Assembly (NCBI RefSeq): GCF_000969825.1
Contig: NZ_KQ033919.1
Span: forward strand, 3,732,749-3,796,748
Length of the DNA stretch: 64,000 nt
Source of the DNA: Parabacteroides gordonii MS-1 = DSM 23371
Lineage (GTDB): Bacteria; Bacteroidota; Bacteroidia; Bacteroidales; Tannerellaceae
Direction: 5' to 3'
Positions 46,359 to 55,751 of this stretch are shown piece after piece (the stretch's first letter is position 1; every line of letters begins with the position of its first letter). The notes beneath the pieces are model-generated. The model worked only from the letters and a program-made list of their open reading frames with translations. It had not been told where the DNA came from and did no database searches. A program made the position numbers and the translations under genes.

Positions 46359-48287
46359 ATGAAAACGTTCATAAACAGTTGGTTCTTTGGCCTACTGGCA
46401 ATTATGTTTGTTGGTTGTTCCAAAAGTAGTAATTATGATTTATATTCTCCGGATGGCTGTTTGTCTGTTAAGATCGGACAATCGAATAAGGGAGATTTAG
46501 TCTATTGTTTTTATGCGGGAGATGAAATGGTGATAGATTCATCCCGTTTGGGATATCGCCTGAAAGATGGAAACGAGTTTCCTGCTGGCGGTTGGATTAT
46601 CGCGAAAGAGGAAAAAGCAAGTGTGAATAGCGAATGGCGTCCAGTTTGGGGTAAACGTTCCATTGTGGCTGATAAGTATAATCGACTTACGCTTCAACTG
46701 GCAAATAGGAATGCATTGTCAGGGATAAAAGATATGACGATTGAGTTTCGTCTTTATGATGACGGACTGGCTTTCCGCTATTCTTTTCCGGAAAATATGG
46801 ACGAAGCAGCCGAATGTGAACTGACACAGTATAACTATGTGACAGATCCGACAGCCTGGTTCTATAACGGCGAGCATGAAAATTATGGTCCTGTGCTTTT
46901 GAGCGAGGTGGATGAGGTGCGTCCGTCGAATGTGACATTAAGAGTATCAGATAGTCTCTATCTGAATATGCATGAAGCTTGTTTGCTGGAGGGTGATCCG
47001 TTGCGTCTGACTTCCTGTAAAGGTGAACATTCGTTTGCCGTAGCTTCTTCTCCGGGCGTGTTCGGACAGTTGAAAGGAGGTTTTACTTCAGCATGGAGGG
47101 TCATTATGGTGGGAAAGACTCCCGGAGCATTGGTGGATAGTCATTTGCTGGAATTGCTGAATCCGGATCCTGCTCCGGATATGGATTTCTCCTGGGTAAA
47201 GCCAGGGGTGGCTGTCTGGGACTGGCGTATCGACGGAGCTATATGGGATGGATTTACCTATTCGATGTCGTATCCTTCGTGGATAAGAATGGTGGACTTT
47301 GCAGCTGAGCAAGGATTTAAACATCTGGTGTTGGACGCTAACTGGTATGGGCCTGAGTTTGAAACAGACTCCGATCCGGTGAAGGGGGATAAGGCAAAGG
47401 ATGTGCAGCGCTTGCTGGCTTATGGAAAAGAAAAAGGTGTAGGTATCTGGTTATACCTGAATGATGTGGGTGGACGGAAATTTCCGATTGAAGAGACTTT
47501 GAAACAGTATGGTGACTGGGGAGCGTCCGGCGTGAAGTATGGTTTTATGAAAGGCTCTCCTGAAGAGAAAAATTTGTGGACACAGAAGATAACGAGACTT
47601 TGTGCAGAGAATCATTTATTGGTTGACTTCCACGATGGCCCGGTTCATCCTTACGGACAGATGCGTACCTGGCCGAATGCCGTGACACGTGAGTTCTGTC
47701 ATGCTCAGTTGGATGCTCACCGGGTGTTCACGCCGACTACTTTCTGTACAACAGTGTTCGTCAATATGGTAGCAGGCCCTATCGATATGAATAACGGCAT
47801 GTTCGATCTCCGTCAAGGCAATACGACCCGTGTTGACGAAAATCAACCGGTTCCGTCGACTTTGGTTTCGGAAGCAGCACGTACGTTGATTGTATTTTCA
47901 GGGGCTACAATCTTGCCGGATATACCGGAATATTATAGGAAATATCCTGCGTTGCTAGACTTCCTTTCCGCACAGGAAATGCCTTGGAAGGAAAGTCGCA
48001 CATTGGCCGGAGAGATCGGAGGGTATATTGTGATGATGCGGCAAACAGATGATGCGATTCTGGTTGCAGCTGCTACTAATGAGTCGGAACGGACTATTGA
48101 CTTGCCTCTTTCTTTCCTCAATGAAGATTCTTATGATGTACGGATTGTGGAAGACGGCGATGATGGTCACTATCTGACGAACCGTGAGACACTGAAGGTC
48201 TCTCAAAAGAAGGTTGCAAAATCAGATGTATTGAAACTTAAGCTGGCTCCTGGTGGAGGCGCTTGTCTCCTGTTCAGGAAAAAATAA
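46359..48287 (+). CDS. GH97-family lipoprotein, divergent copy (locus 3)
   Basis: A 642-residue lipoprotein, lipobox FVGC with Cys20. The GH97 N-terminal sandwich is clear (EWRPVWGKRS, DDGLAFRYSF), followed by the barrel with LDANWYGPEF, VKYGFM, DFHDGPVHPYGQ and VTREFCHAQ. Compared with the GH97 encoded at 35062-36954, the GIRGDEE block is replaced by EFCHAQL and the loop after it differs. The catalytic set may therefore differ, or the activity may have changed. The signal type differs too: this one is lipid-anchored, the other is soluble. Located between the sulfatase and the second GH38. Confidence 0.85.
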   Translation: MKTFINSWFFGLLAIMFVGCSKSSNYDLYSPDGCLSVKIGQSNKGDLVYCFYAGDEMVIDSSRLGYRLKDGNEFPAGGWIIAKEEKASVNSEWRPVWGKRSIVADKYNRLTLQLANRNALSGIKDMTIEFRLYDDGLAFRYSFPENMDEAAECELTQYNYVTDPTAWFYNGEHENYGPVLLSEVDEVRPSNVTLRVSDSLYLNMHEACLLEGDPLRLTSCKGEHSFAVASSPGVFGQLKGGFTSAWRVIMVGKTPGALVDSHLLELLNPDPAPDMDFSWVKPGVAVWDWRIDGAIWDGFTYSMSYPSWIRMVDFAAEQGFKHLVLDANWYGPEFETDSDPVKGDKAKDVQRLLAYGKEKGVGIWLYLNDVGGRKFPIEETLKQYGDWGASGVKYGFMKGSPEEKNLWTQKITRLCAENHLLVDFHDGPVHPYGQMRTWPNAVTREFCHAQLDAHRVFTPTTFCTTVFVNMVAGPIDMNNGMFDLRQGNTTRVDENQPVPSTLVSEAARTLIVFSGATILPDIPEYYRKYPALLDFLSAQEMPWKESRTLAGEIGGYIVMMRQTDDAILVAAATNESERTIDLPLSFLNEDSYDVRIVEDGDDGHYLTNRETLKVSQKKVAKSDVLKLKLAPGGGACLLFRKK

Positions 48288-48417
48288 AGCAGCAAGAATC
48301 AGAAGATAATGCAAATAAACCATAAAAAAGTCCATTGATCAGGAAGTAAAAGATAGGTTTATTTGTGTGCAGAACTAATTATTGGCAATGAATGTCGTTG
48401 ATTTTAAATTGAATACG

Positions 48418-51315
48418 ATGAAAAAGAGAATAGCTTATTGTTTATTTGCATCCGTATTATCTTCTATGATTTATGCAGATGTAGTTCCATCTACAATCGA
48501 TTATGTAGTGCGCCCGCTCTATGGTTACAGGGCGGATGGTACTCCCGGACGTATTGTGACGGTTAAATTGAAAGGGAAAGAACTGAAAGGGGATCTTTCT
48601 GTAGACGTGATAACTAAAGGAAAAACCGAAAAGAACCATTTTGTATTGAATGCAAAGGATTCGACAGAAGTGGAGGTTCTTTTACCGCCGACTGTACCTG
48701 CCGGAAAGAAGTCGGAAGTGACTTTTGTACTCAGTAGTGCCGGTAAAAAAGAAAAGCAGAAGGTGAGTATATCTCCGATGCGTCAATGGAATGTGTATTT
48801 GTATAATCACTCCCATGTCGATATCGGCTATACGAATACGCATAAGAATGTAGAGCGGCTTCATAAAACAAATATCATAGAAGGTGTCAGGCTGGCCGAA
48901 GAGACAAAGAATCATCCGGAAGGTTCGCGGTATGTCTGGAACCCGGAGATTGGATGGCCGCTGGAACGGTTGTGGCAGTCAGAGCCGGAAAGAAGAGAGG
49001 CACTTATTGGGGCAGTGAAAAAAGGACAACTGTGTGTGGATGCAAGTTATCTGAATCTGAATACCAGTACCTGTTCGGATGAGGAATTATTTCATGTATT
49101 TAAATTTACCCGTGAGATACAACGTTTAAGCGGAGTCCCATCGGATGTTTTCCAGCAATTTGATATACCTGGGGTATCCTGGGGACTGATCCCGGTAATG
49201 GCGCAGGAAGGAGTGAAATATATTATCTCCTGGCCAAATTCAGATCGGGCGGGTAATGCACATAAATATCAGATGGACGGAAGACCGTTCTGGTGGATCG
49301 GGCCGGACGGCGAATCGAAAGTTCTGTTTTTCCAGCCGGGAGGATATGCAAACTGCGGCAGTATGGGAAAAGGAAGAACGACCGGACGTCCCTGGTTCGG
49401 CCAGCGTGATCCGGAAAAGGTGCCGGCTGTGATCCGTACCGGAGAAGCGGATGTCGATTTTACCCGGCAGCTGACGGAGATGGAGGCAGAAAACTATCCG
49501 TATGATTTTGCCGTTTTCTCCTGGACTCTCTGGGATAATTGCCCGTTGGATGCCGATATACCTTATGCAGTGAAGGCCTGGAACGAGAAATATGCTTATC
49601 CGAAAATAAAGATATGTGGCGGTCATGAGATTATGTCGATGATTGAAGAAAAGTACGGCGACCGGTTACCGGTTGTCACAGGCGACTATACGGAATATTG
49701 GACGGACGGCCTGGGAACGGCGGCCGGTCTGACGGCAATGAACCGGAATGCCAAGGGAAGACTGCTGCAGGCGGAAACTATCTGGTCTATGCTGGCGAAC
49801 GGGACGAAAGCTCCCCGTTATGATTTTGATGAAGCCTGGCGTTATATTCTTCTCGGATCGGAACACACCTGGTGTTTTGAGAATCCGACAGAACCTTATT
49901 TTCAGGATGCCATCTGGAAAGTGAAGCAATCTTACTTCCATGAGGCTGAAGACCGTTCGATCGATATGCTGGATGAATCGCTGGCTCCGGTAACAGATAA
50001 GTCTGACGGTGCTTTAGGGCCGAAAGAGGGGCCTTCGAATGGAGGAATTGCTGTCTTTAATACGCATACGTGGCCAAAAAGCGGTGTGATAACATTATCG
50101 TCAAAAGAAAGTCTGAAAGGGGATAAAGTGGTTGATCAGGATGGGAAGGAAGTGCTTTCGCAACGTCTGTCGTCCGGAGAATTATTATTTTATGCCTCGG
50201 AGGTTCCGGCCTTGGGCTCGCGTCATTACCGGGTTGTGGAAGGGAAATGCACTTTGTCCAGTCGTTGCAGGATAAACGGGAATACCCTTGAGAATGAGTA
50301 TCTGACCGTACGGCTGGATCCGGTGACGGGTAATATTGTTTATCTGGCGAAGAATGGTTCGGAGTATAACTATGTCAACCGTGGAGCAAATACATTCTCC
50401 TGGTTGCCGGCCAATGTCGATGCGCCCCAGGCGGATACGGTAGAGTCTGTATCTGTCGTTGAGGAGGGCCCGTTGGCGGTAGAGTTACGTATCACATCAA
50501 AAGCTACCGGATGCCGGAGTGTCTCCCGTTCTGTCCGTTTGCAGGCTGGACAACCCTGGGTAGAGATTTCCAATATCGTCGACAAATTACCTTTGGTAGA
50601 GAAAGATGGTATTCACTTTGGTTTTGATTTTAACTTGCCTGATTCAAAAACACGTGTAGATATCCCCTGGGGGATGATGGAAGTGGAAAAAGACCAGTGG
50701 CCGCAGGGAAATCGGAACTGGCTGGCGATGCAGCGCTGGCTGGATGTTTCGAACTCCACACATGGCGTTACCTGGTGTTCGCTGGATGCTCCTTTGTTTG
50801 AATACGGCGACAGATACGCCAATATCTCGATGAGTTGGGGCGGACAAGGGAATTGGATTACTAAATTGGAACCGAGTTCGACTATCTATTCCTGGGTGAT
50901 GAACAATCATTGGCATACCAATTTCCCGTTGACGCAGGATGGCCCCGTTAGGTTCCGTTACCGCTTGTACCCCCATGAAGAATATAATGTGGTAGAAGCT
51001 AACCGATTCGGCCTGGAACAATCCCAACCGCTGGTTTATGCGACGGCCGATAAGGCCCGGGTAATAAAACCTGTTATTACTATTGACAATGAACGGGTGT
51101 ATACAACGATTCTGAAGAGTACCGATAAAGATAAGGAACTGATCGTTCGCCTACGCTCCCTGTCGGATAAGGCTGAGCCTGTAAAGCTGTTTTTCCCGAA
51201 AGCTGATCCGAAAAGTCTTATGATTTGTGAGCGTGAAGAGATTCCGGTAAAGCCGACAAACGGTGAGTTCATGATGAAGCCTTATGGGCAGATAACATTG
51301 AAAATTGAGTATTGA
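48418..51315 (+). CDS. Exported GH38-type alpha-mannosidase-like enzyme (locus 3)
   Basis: I use the ATG at 48418 (965 residues, MKKRIAYCLFASVLSSMIYA); the frame opens 36 bases earlier with a weak TTG. An N-terminal Ig-like part of about 120 residues precedes the GH38 catalytic domain, where NHSHVDIGYT gives zinc ligands His133 and Asp135, and QFDIPGVSWG gives the expected nucleophile Asp249. The C-terminal sandwiches are complete. It differs strongly from the GH38 at 1161-3842, which lacks the Ig-like front. The specificity may be mannose or another sugar. The leader contains a 10-base dyad (48312-48321 and 48356-48365). Confidence 0.85.
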   Translation: MKKRIAYCLFASVLSSMIYADVVPSTIDYVVRPLYGYRADGTPGRIVTVKLKGKELKGDLSVDVITKGKTEKNHFVLNAKDSTEVEVLLPPTVPAGKKSEVTFVLSSAGKKEKQKVSISPMRQWNVYLYNHSHVDIGYTNTHKNVERLHKTNIIEGVRLAEETKNHPEGSRYVWNPEIGWPLERLWQSEPERREALIGAVKKGQLCVDASYLNLNTSTCSDEELFHVFKFTREIQRLSGVPSDVFQQFDIPGVSWGLIPVMAQEGVKYIISWPNSDRAGNAHKYQMDGRPFWWIGPDGESKVLFFQPGGYANCGSMGKGRTTGRPWFGQRDPEKVPAVIRTGEADVDFTRQLTEMEAENYPYDFAVFSWTLWDNCPLDADIPYAVKAWNEKYAYPKIKICGGHEIMSMIEEKYGDRLPVVTGDYTEYWTDGLGTAAGLTAMNRNAKGRLLQAETIWSMLANGTKAPRYDFDEAWRYILLGSEHTWCFENPTEPYFQDAIWKVKQSYFHEAEDRSIDMLDESLAPVTDKSDGALGPKEGPSNGGIAVFNTHTWPKSGVITLSSKESLKGDKVVDQDGKEVLSQRLSSGELLFYASEVPALGSRHYRVVEGKCTLSSRCRINGNTLENEYLTVRLDPVTGNIVYLAKNGSEYNYVNRGANTFSWLPANVDAPQADTVESVSVVEEGPLAVELRITSKATGCRSVSRSVRLQAGQPWVEISNIVDKLPLVEKDGIHFGFDFNLPDSKTRVDIPWGMMEVEKDQWPQGNRNWLAMQRWLDVSNSTHGVTWCSLDAPLFEYGDRYANISMSWGGQGNWITKLEPSSTIYSWVMNNHWHTNFPLTQDGPVRFRYRLYPHEEYNVVEANRFGLEQSQPLVYATADKARVIKPVITIDNERVYTTILKSTDKDKELIVRLRSLSDKAEPVKLFFPKADPKSLMICEREEIPVKPTNGEFMMKPYGQITLKIEY

Positions 51316-51343
51316 CAATAATAATCCACTAAATAGTAGTTGT

Positions 51344-53638
51344 ATGATCAAAGTACGTACAGGTTTAGCGATATTACTTTCTGGTAGTATGATGACAATT
51401 GCATCTGCTCAGTCTTTAAAAAGTATATCCGGTGATATAGTCCCGTTTATCAGTAGTTTCGATGAAACGCAGCTGAAAGATAAGATATCGTTATCATTGA
51501 AAGATGGAGAGAGGGTGAAGACCGGAAGTGGCGAAGAATGGAATTTGTCGGTTCATACACAAAATGTTCCGGGAGAGCCGGATGCAACCGATTACAAGTT
51601 AACCTGGACATTGGAGAAAGGAAATGCACAAAGTATAGGAGTAGGGGTCGATTTTCCATTCAAGGATTGGTCGGTCGATAATTATGTGTTTGTCCCGGCC
51701 ATCGTTTATGATGGAAACCGTTTTGATGTCAAGGATGTCGGCTATCCACCATACTGGTATGAGAAAAGTGAATGGCGAAAAGATATGCCGACAACGACTA
51801 CGGTTCAACCTACCCTGGGTAAGAAGGGTAGTAGTGCTGCTAAAATAGAACTGACAACAGGAAATGCTTCAACTCCTTTAATGGCTTTTTATGCGCCGGA
51901 TAAGGGTAAAGGCTGGATGGTACAGACTACACAAGGTAACATTAATGGCAATCACGGTCTAACGATCACCGAGAATGGAACGAAGACGGAGAGTGTCTTT
52001 ACAATTACATCTCCGGCAGTTCGTGAAAAACGAGCTATAATTAGTGGATTTGCAGAGTCGGGAGATAAAGCTGCCGATTACAAACAGGGAGATGCAGTAT
52101 CTATCCGTTTCCGGGTTTACACCTTCCCCGCAAAGAGCTTGAGCGATTTGTACCAACGTTTCCTGAAGGCCCGTAAAGGATATAATGTGGTAAACCGTAA
52201 AGAAGAACTCCCGTTCAGTGAGGCCTGGAAATTGGTGAATAACCTTTATCAGACTGAACGTTGGGATGATGAGATCGATATGTATTGGTTGAGTAAAGTC
52301 GGTGCAAATACCAGTTGGAATTTTATTTGGCAGTTGGGATGGGTAGGTGGAGGCCAGAATACCTTGCCAATTATGATGAAAGGAGGACAAACCGGCAAAG
52401 AACGGGCTAAGAAAAATATAGAAGTAATTGTATCTAAGAGCCAGGCTCGTTCGGGATTTTTTAATGCCTATGGTAATGGAAAGGATTTTGTTAGCTTCGG
52501 GTATGGTTCTCCTTTAAAAAACAATGAGTCATTGGTTCGTTCGCAGGGCGATTGGTTGTATATGGCGCTTCGACAGTTCCATTATATGGAATCGGAAGGG
52601 GAAGTTGTTCCGTCACATTGGAAGTCGGCTTTGCAGAAACAGGCGGATGCTTTTGTTCATTTATGGGATCGGGAAGGACAGTTCGGACACTTTGTGGATG
52701 TAGAGACTGGGGATATTTGTATCGGTAATTCTACTGCCGGTGCGATTGTCTGCGGTGGTTTGGCTTTGGCCTCACAGGTTTACTCGAACCCGAAATATCT
52801 GGAGGTTGCCAAACAGGCAGGGCGTAAATATTATACCGATTATGTGCGGAAAGGATATACCACCGGAGGGCCGGGAGAGATTTTATCTACTCCCGACAGT
52901 GAGTCGGCCTTTGGACTTTTCGAAGCTTATATGGCTCTTTATGAAGCAACAGGTGAAAAGGAATGGCTTGAATATATGTCGGAGTTATTACCGATATGTG
53001 CCAGTTGGACTGTTTCCTATGACTTCAATTTCCCGTCTCAATCGGAGATGGGGAAGATCGATGCTCGTTCCTGTGGTGCTGTTTGGGCGAGTGTAGCTAA
53101 TAAACACGGTGCTCCGGGTATATGTACCTGGTCGGGCGATTGTTTATTGAAATATTACCGGGCGACGGGAGATAAATATGCTCTGGAGTTGCTGACAGAT
53201 ATAGCCCACGGTGTTCCTCAATATATAAGCCGTGAAGATCAACCGATAGGCGAGATGCCTCCGGGCGGTTCCTGTGAGCGTGTTAACCTGAGTGATTGGG
53301 AAGGCAAGAATAATGTGGGTGGTAGTATTTTCGATTCTTGCTCCTGGGTGGAAGCAGCCATTGCATTAACGATGACGCAACTGCCAGGTATCTATTTGCA
53401 ACCGGATAAAGATGTATTGGTTGTTTTTGATAATATTCATGCGGAAAAAGTCAAGGTGGAAAAAGGACGTTATGTACTTCGTCTGACGAATCCGACCCGC
53501 TTCCCGGCAGAGGTGACGATTTTTAGTGAAACAGCTGAAGAAGCAAAGAAACCTTTATCAGGCTTTTCCGGTAAAGAAAAGCAAACTATATCTTTGCGTT
53601 CGGGCGAAGTAAAAGAGGTGGTTCTAACTATAATCTGA
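51344..53638 (+). CDS. Exported protein of an uncharacterised, probably alpha/alpha-barrel glycosidase-like family (copy 2)
   Basis: The ATG at 51344 gives 764 residues with signal peptide MIKVRTGLAILLSGSMMTIA. It aligns by eye over its whole length with the protein at 3898-6162: YDGNRFDVKDV against YNGNRQRIVNR, then a DSE block, AVWASVANKHGAPGICT, and a matching C-terminal sandwich. The shared NKHGAPG block, with nearby Cys, Ser-Gly-Asp and aromatic residues, is the best candidate for the active site. No named family is recognised. It is the last gene of locus 3. Its final 11 bases overlap the convergent AraC gene. Confidence 0.75.
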   Translation: MIKVRTGLAILLSGSMMTIASAQSLKSISGDIVPFISSFDETQLKDKISLSLKDGERVKTGSGEEWNLSVHTQNVPGEPDATDYKLTWTLEKGNAQSIGVGVDFPFKDWSVDNYVFVPAIVYDGNRFDVKDVGYPPYWYEKSEWRKDMPTTTTVQPTLGKKGSSAAKIELTTGNASTPLMAFYAPDKGKGWMVQTTQGNINGNHGLTITENGTKTESVFTITSPAVREKRAIISGFAESGDKAADYKQGDAVSIRFRVYTFPAKSLSDLYQRFLKARKGYNVVNRKEELPFSEAWKLVNNLYQTERWDDEIDMYWLSKVGANTSWNFIWQLGWVGGGQNTLPIMMKGGQTGKERAKKNIEVIVSKSQARSGFFNAYGNGKDFVSFGYGSPLKNNESLVRSQGDWLYMALRQFHYMESEGEVVPSHWKSALQKQADAFVHLWDREGQFGHFVDVETGDICIGNSTAGAIVCGGLALASQVYSNPKYLEVAKQAGRKYYTDYVRKGYTTGGPGEILSTPDSESAFGLFEAYMALYEATGEKEWLEYMSELLPICASWTVSYDFNFPSQSEMGKIDARSCGAVWASVANKHGAPGICTWSGDCLLKYYRATGDKYALELLTDIAHGVPQYISREDQPIGEMPPGGSCERVNLSDWEGKNNVGGSIFDSCSWVEAAIALTMTQLPGIYLQPDKDVLVVFDNIHAEKVKVEKGRYVLRLTNPTRFPAEVTIFSETAEEAKKPLSGFSGKEKQTISLRSGEVKEVVLTII

Positions 53639-54518
53639 AATTCTGCCTCCTGAATTCCAGTGGTGAAAGTCCCATCACATTGGAGAACGTACGGGAGAAA
53701 TATTGAGATTCTTTAAAACCAAGCTTGTGAGCGATCTGATTCACTTTCATATCTGTTTGGATCAGTAGCTTGCAGGCTTTGTTTATTTTCAGGCGAATAA
53801 AATAATCCATTGGGGAGTGGCCTGTTTCCTTGACGAATTTGCGGTAGAAATAAGATGTTGAGTATCCACAGAAGTCTGCGAAATCTGCCAGTTTGAGATT
53901 ACTTTCAATATTATCATTCATATAATGAACCACCCGGTTCATTACATTTTCGGAATATTCTTTCTGGCGGAATTTATTCCGGTAAATATCAATAAACAGG
54001 AAGGAACCCAGGAAATGGGCAAAGCACAGGTTGGCATAGTGCATGTGATCCATAGACGTACTTTCATTCAGTGTAAAGAAAATTTCTTCGAACAGGTCGA
54101 TCCTTTCTTCGATGCGCGACCGGGCGGAAGGGGTTACTGTTGTCGGTTTATCGAAGCGGCTGGAAAAAAGAGGCGCTTTACTCCCTCTGAAATGAATCCA
54201 GTAGATTGTCCAGGGACTTTGTTCATCCGCCCCGTAAGCATGTGGAATGTTCCGGGGTAGGATAATGAACTGATTGGCTTCCAGTTTCTGCTTTTTTCCA
54301 TATAACTCAATCCATCCGCAGCCATCTTTACAATAGATAAAGAGAAATTCATCGCATCCGGTAGGGCGGTTGATATAATGATGGGACGCTCTTGAGAAAT
54401 ATCCCATCGAGTAAAGATACAAATCACCCGTCAACGGACTGTCTTCCATCAGGTTGATCATCGGGATAGGAAGATAAATGAAACGTTCGCCGGAAAATCC
54501 TAGTTCTACTTTCGCCAT
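53628..54518 (-). CDS. AraC-family transcription regulator 1
   Basis: A 296-residue protein with an N-terminal cupin-like sensor half (about 20-160, GCDEFLFIYCKDGCGWIEL and the PHAYGADEQSPW region) and a C-terminal double helix-turn-helix (about 195-293: LADFADFCGYSTSYFYRKF, then VNQIAHKLGFKESQYFSRT). AraC proteins of this layout bind a small sugar-like effector and usually activate transcription. It is convergent with the locus 3 hydrolase gene and overlaps it by 11 bases. The gap upstream holds the inverted-repeat element at 54636-54697. Its target genes cannot be read directly. Confidence 0.88.
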   Translation of the reverse strand: MAKVELGFSGERFIYLPIPMINLMEDSPLTGDLYLYSMGYFSRASHHYINRPTGCDEFLFIYCKDGCGWIELYGKKQKLEANQFIILPRNIPHAYGADEQSPWTIYWIHFRGSKAPLFSSRFDKPTTVTPSARSRIEERIDLFEEIFFTLNESTSMDHMHYANLCFAHFLGSFLFIDIYRNKFRQKEYSENVMNRVVHYMNDNIESNLKLADFADFCGYSTSYFYRKFVKETGHSPMDYFIRLKINKACKLLIQTDMKVNQIAHKLGFKESQYFSRTFSNVMGLSPLEFRRQNFRL

Positions 54519-54635
54519 ATTTCATGTTTTTTGCCATTCACAGCCTAAAATAAGCAATAATAATCCACAAATAAGGCAATAATATGCTATTTTTTATAGG
54601 AATTCGTTTTTCTGACATAGTAGTATTAGTTCCCT

Positions 54636-54697
54636 CAGGACTATAGTGCTGCCCCCCTTAGCACAGTAGTGTGAGTGAGGGTAGCACTATAGTCCTG
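54636..54697. repeat. Inverted-repeat element, second copy of the family seen at 8455-8554
   Basis: CAGGACTATAGTGCT (54636-54650) is perfectly inverted at 54683-54697. Between the arms lies TTAGCACAGTAGT (54658-54670), identical to 8542-8554, and GGTAGCACTAT (54680-54690) is identical to 8472-8482. It lies between the end of the MtaA-like gene and the AraC 1 start, both on the minus strand. It could be a terminator for the former, a regulator site for the latter, or both. Confidence 0.65.
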
Positions 54698-54723
54698 TTT
54701 ATCTGTAAGATTTTAGCTATACC

Positions 54724-55740
54724 TTATTCGCGTGCTGTAGAAATCATCATAGAAAGATTCTCAGGAGGAGTTGTGGATGGTATTGCGCAACCTGCATTCA
54801 GAATGAAGCGGGGATTATCTTTAAAAACCTCCAGTAGCTCAATTGTCTTCAGCTTAACAAGCTCTGGGGTACCAAAAGCCAATACTCCGACCGGATCTAT
54901 ATTACCGGCAAAAACAGTCGTTTTATGCATTTTCTCTTCTGCTTTTTTGATGTCGGTTTTGTAATCCAGTTCCAATACATCCGCTCCGCATGTGATCATC
55001 TGGTCGATAATAAGGTCTGTATTTCCACAAATATGTAATAGATAAGGAATACCGGATTGATGCGCATATTCACAAACTTTTCTTTCGTAAGGAAGTGCAA
55101 ACTGTTCATACATATCAGGCGATAGCATAGAAGGGCCGGCTGGACTGTCTCCATTAGAAACCATATCGGCGCCGGCTTCTATCATCATTTTTATAAATTG
55201 TGAAGTCGCTTCATAGCAATGATCCAGTAACGCAAAGACAGACTTTTCTTCTTCCAGATATAAATCCATCATCATGTTTTCTACACCACGGATCATTGTA
55301 GCTAAAGAAAAGGGAGCCTGATCGCAATTGCCCCGTATGTAGATTTCGTTCTTAAAGTATGCTTTTAACAGTGTAACGGCTTCACACCAGATATTGGCGT
55401 ATCGGTAATTCTGTACATCGACAGGTTTGAGTTGATTAACTTCTGCTAATGAAGATAATATCCCAGTATGGGAACGGGCCGGTTCATGTTGTGGAAAATC
55501 GACCTTTACCCCGCATGCACCGGCAAGTGTCACTGTATCGATATCTACAACAATACCATCATATTGATATTTTTCTACTGCACGGATAAAGCATTCGGCT
55601 ATAATTTTTGGATTGTTGCGGTATTGTTCCATCGTATATCCGGCTTCATTGACGGCCATCATAAAATTATGCAGCATAATAGGTGTCTTATCCGGCTTTT
55701 TGCCGGAAAGAGCAGCTTTGATTCTTTCGTATCCAGTCAT
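54724..55740 (-). CDS. MtaA/CmuA-like methyltransferase (uroporphyrinogen decarboxylase family), complete copy
   Basis: A 338-residue cytoplasmic protein of normal family length with the barrel blocks RGNCDQAPFSLA, GDSPAGPSMLSPDMYEQFALP, HICGNTD, AGNIDP and NAGCAIPSTTP. The His-x-Cys and later Cys suit the zinc site of MtaA/CmuA-type methyltransferases; the HemE decarboxylase signature is absent. It is a paralogue of the truncated protein at the left edge. It starts 11 bases after the MFS transporter gene, so they form one operon. No corrinoid protein or activator is nearby, so the methyl donor or acceptor, and even methyl transfer itself, remain open. Confidence 0.87.
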   Translation of the reverse strand: MTGYERIKAALSGKKPDKTPIMLHNFMMAVNEAGYTMEQYRNNPKIIAECFIRAVEKYQYDGIVVDIDTVTLAGACGVKVDFPQHEPARSHTGILSSLAEVNQLKPVDVQNYRYANIWCEAVTLLKAYFKNEIYIRGNCDQAPFSLATMIRGVENMMMDLYLEEEKSVFALLDHCYEATSQFIKMMIEAGADMVSNGDSPAGPSMLSPDMYEQFALPYERKVCEYAHQSGIPYLLHICGNTDLIIDQMITCGADVLELDYKTDIKKAEEKMHKTTVFAGNIDPVGVLAFGTPELVKLKTIELLEVFKDNPRFILNAGCAIPSTTPPENLSMMISTARE

Positions 55741-55751
55741 GTTAATTGTGT

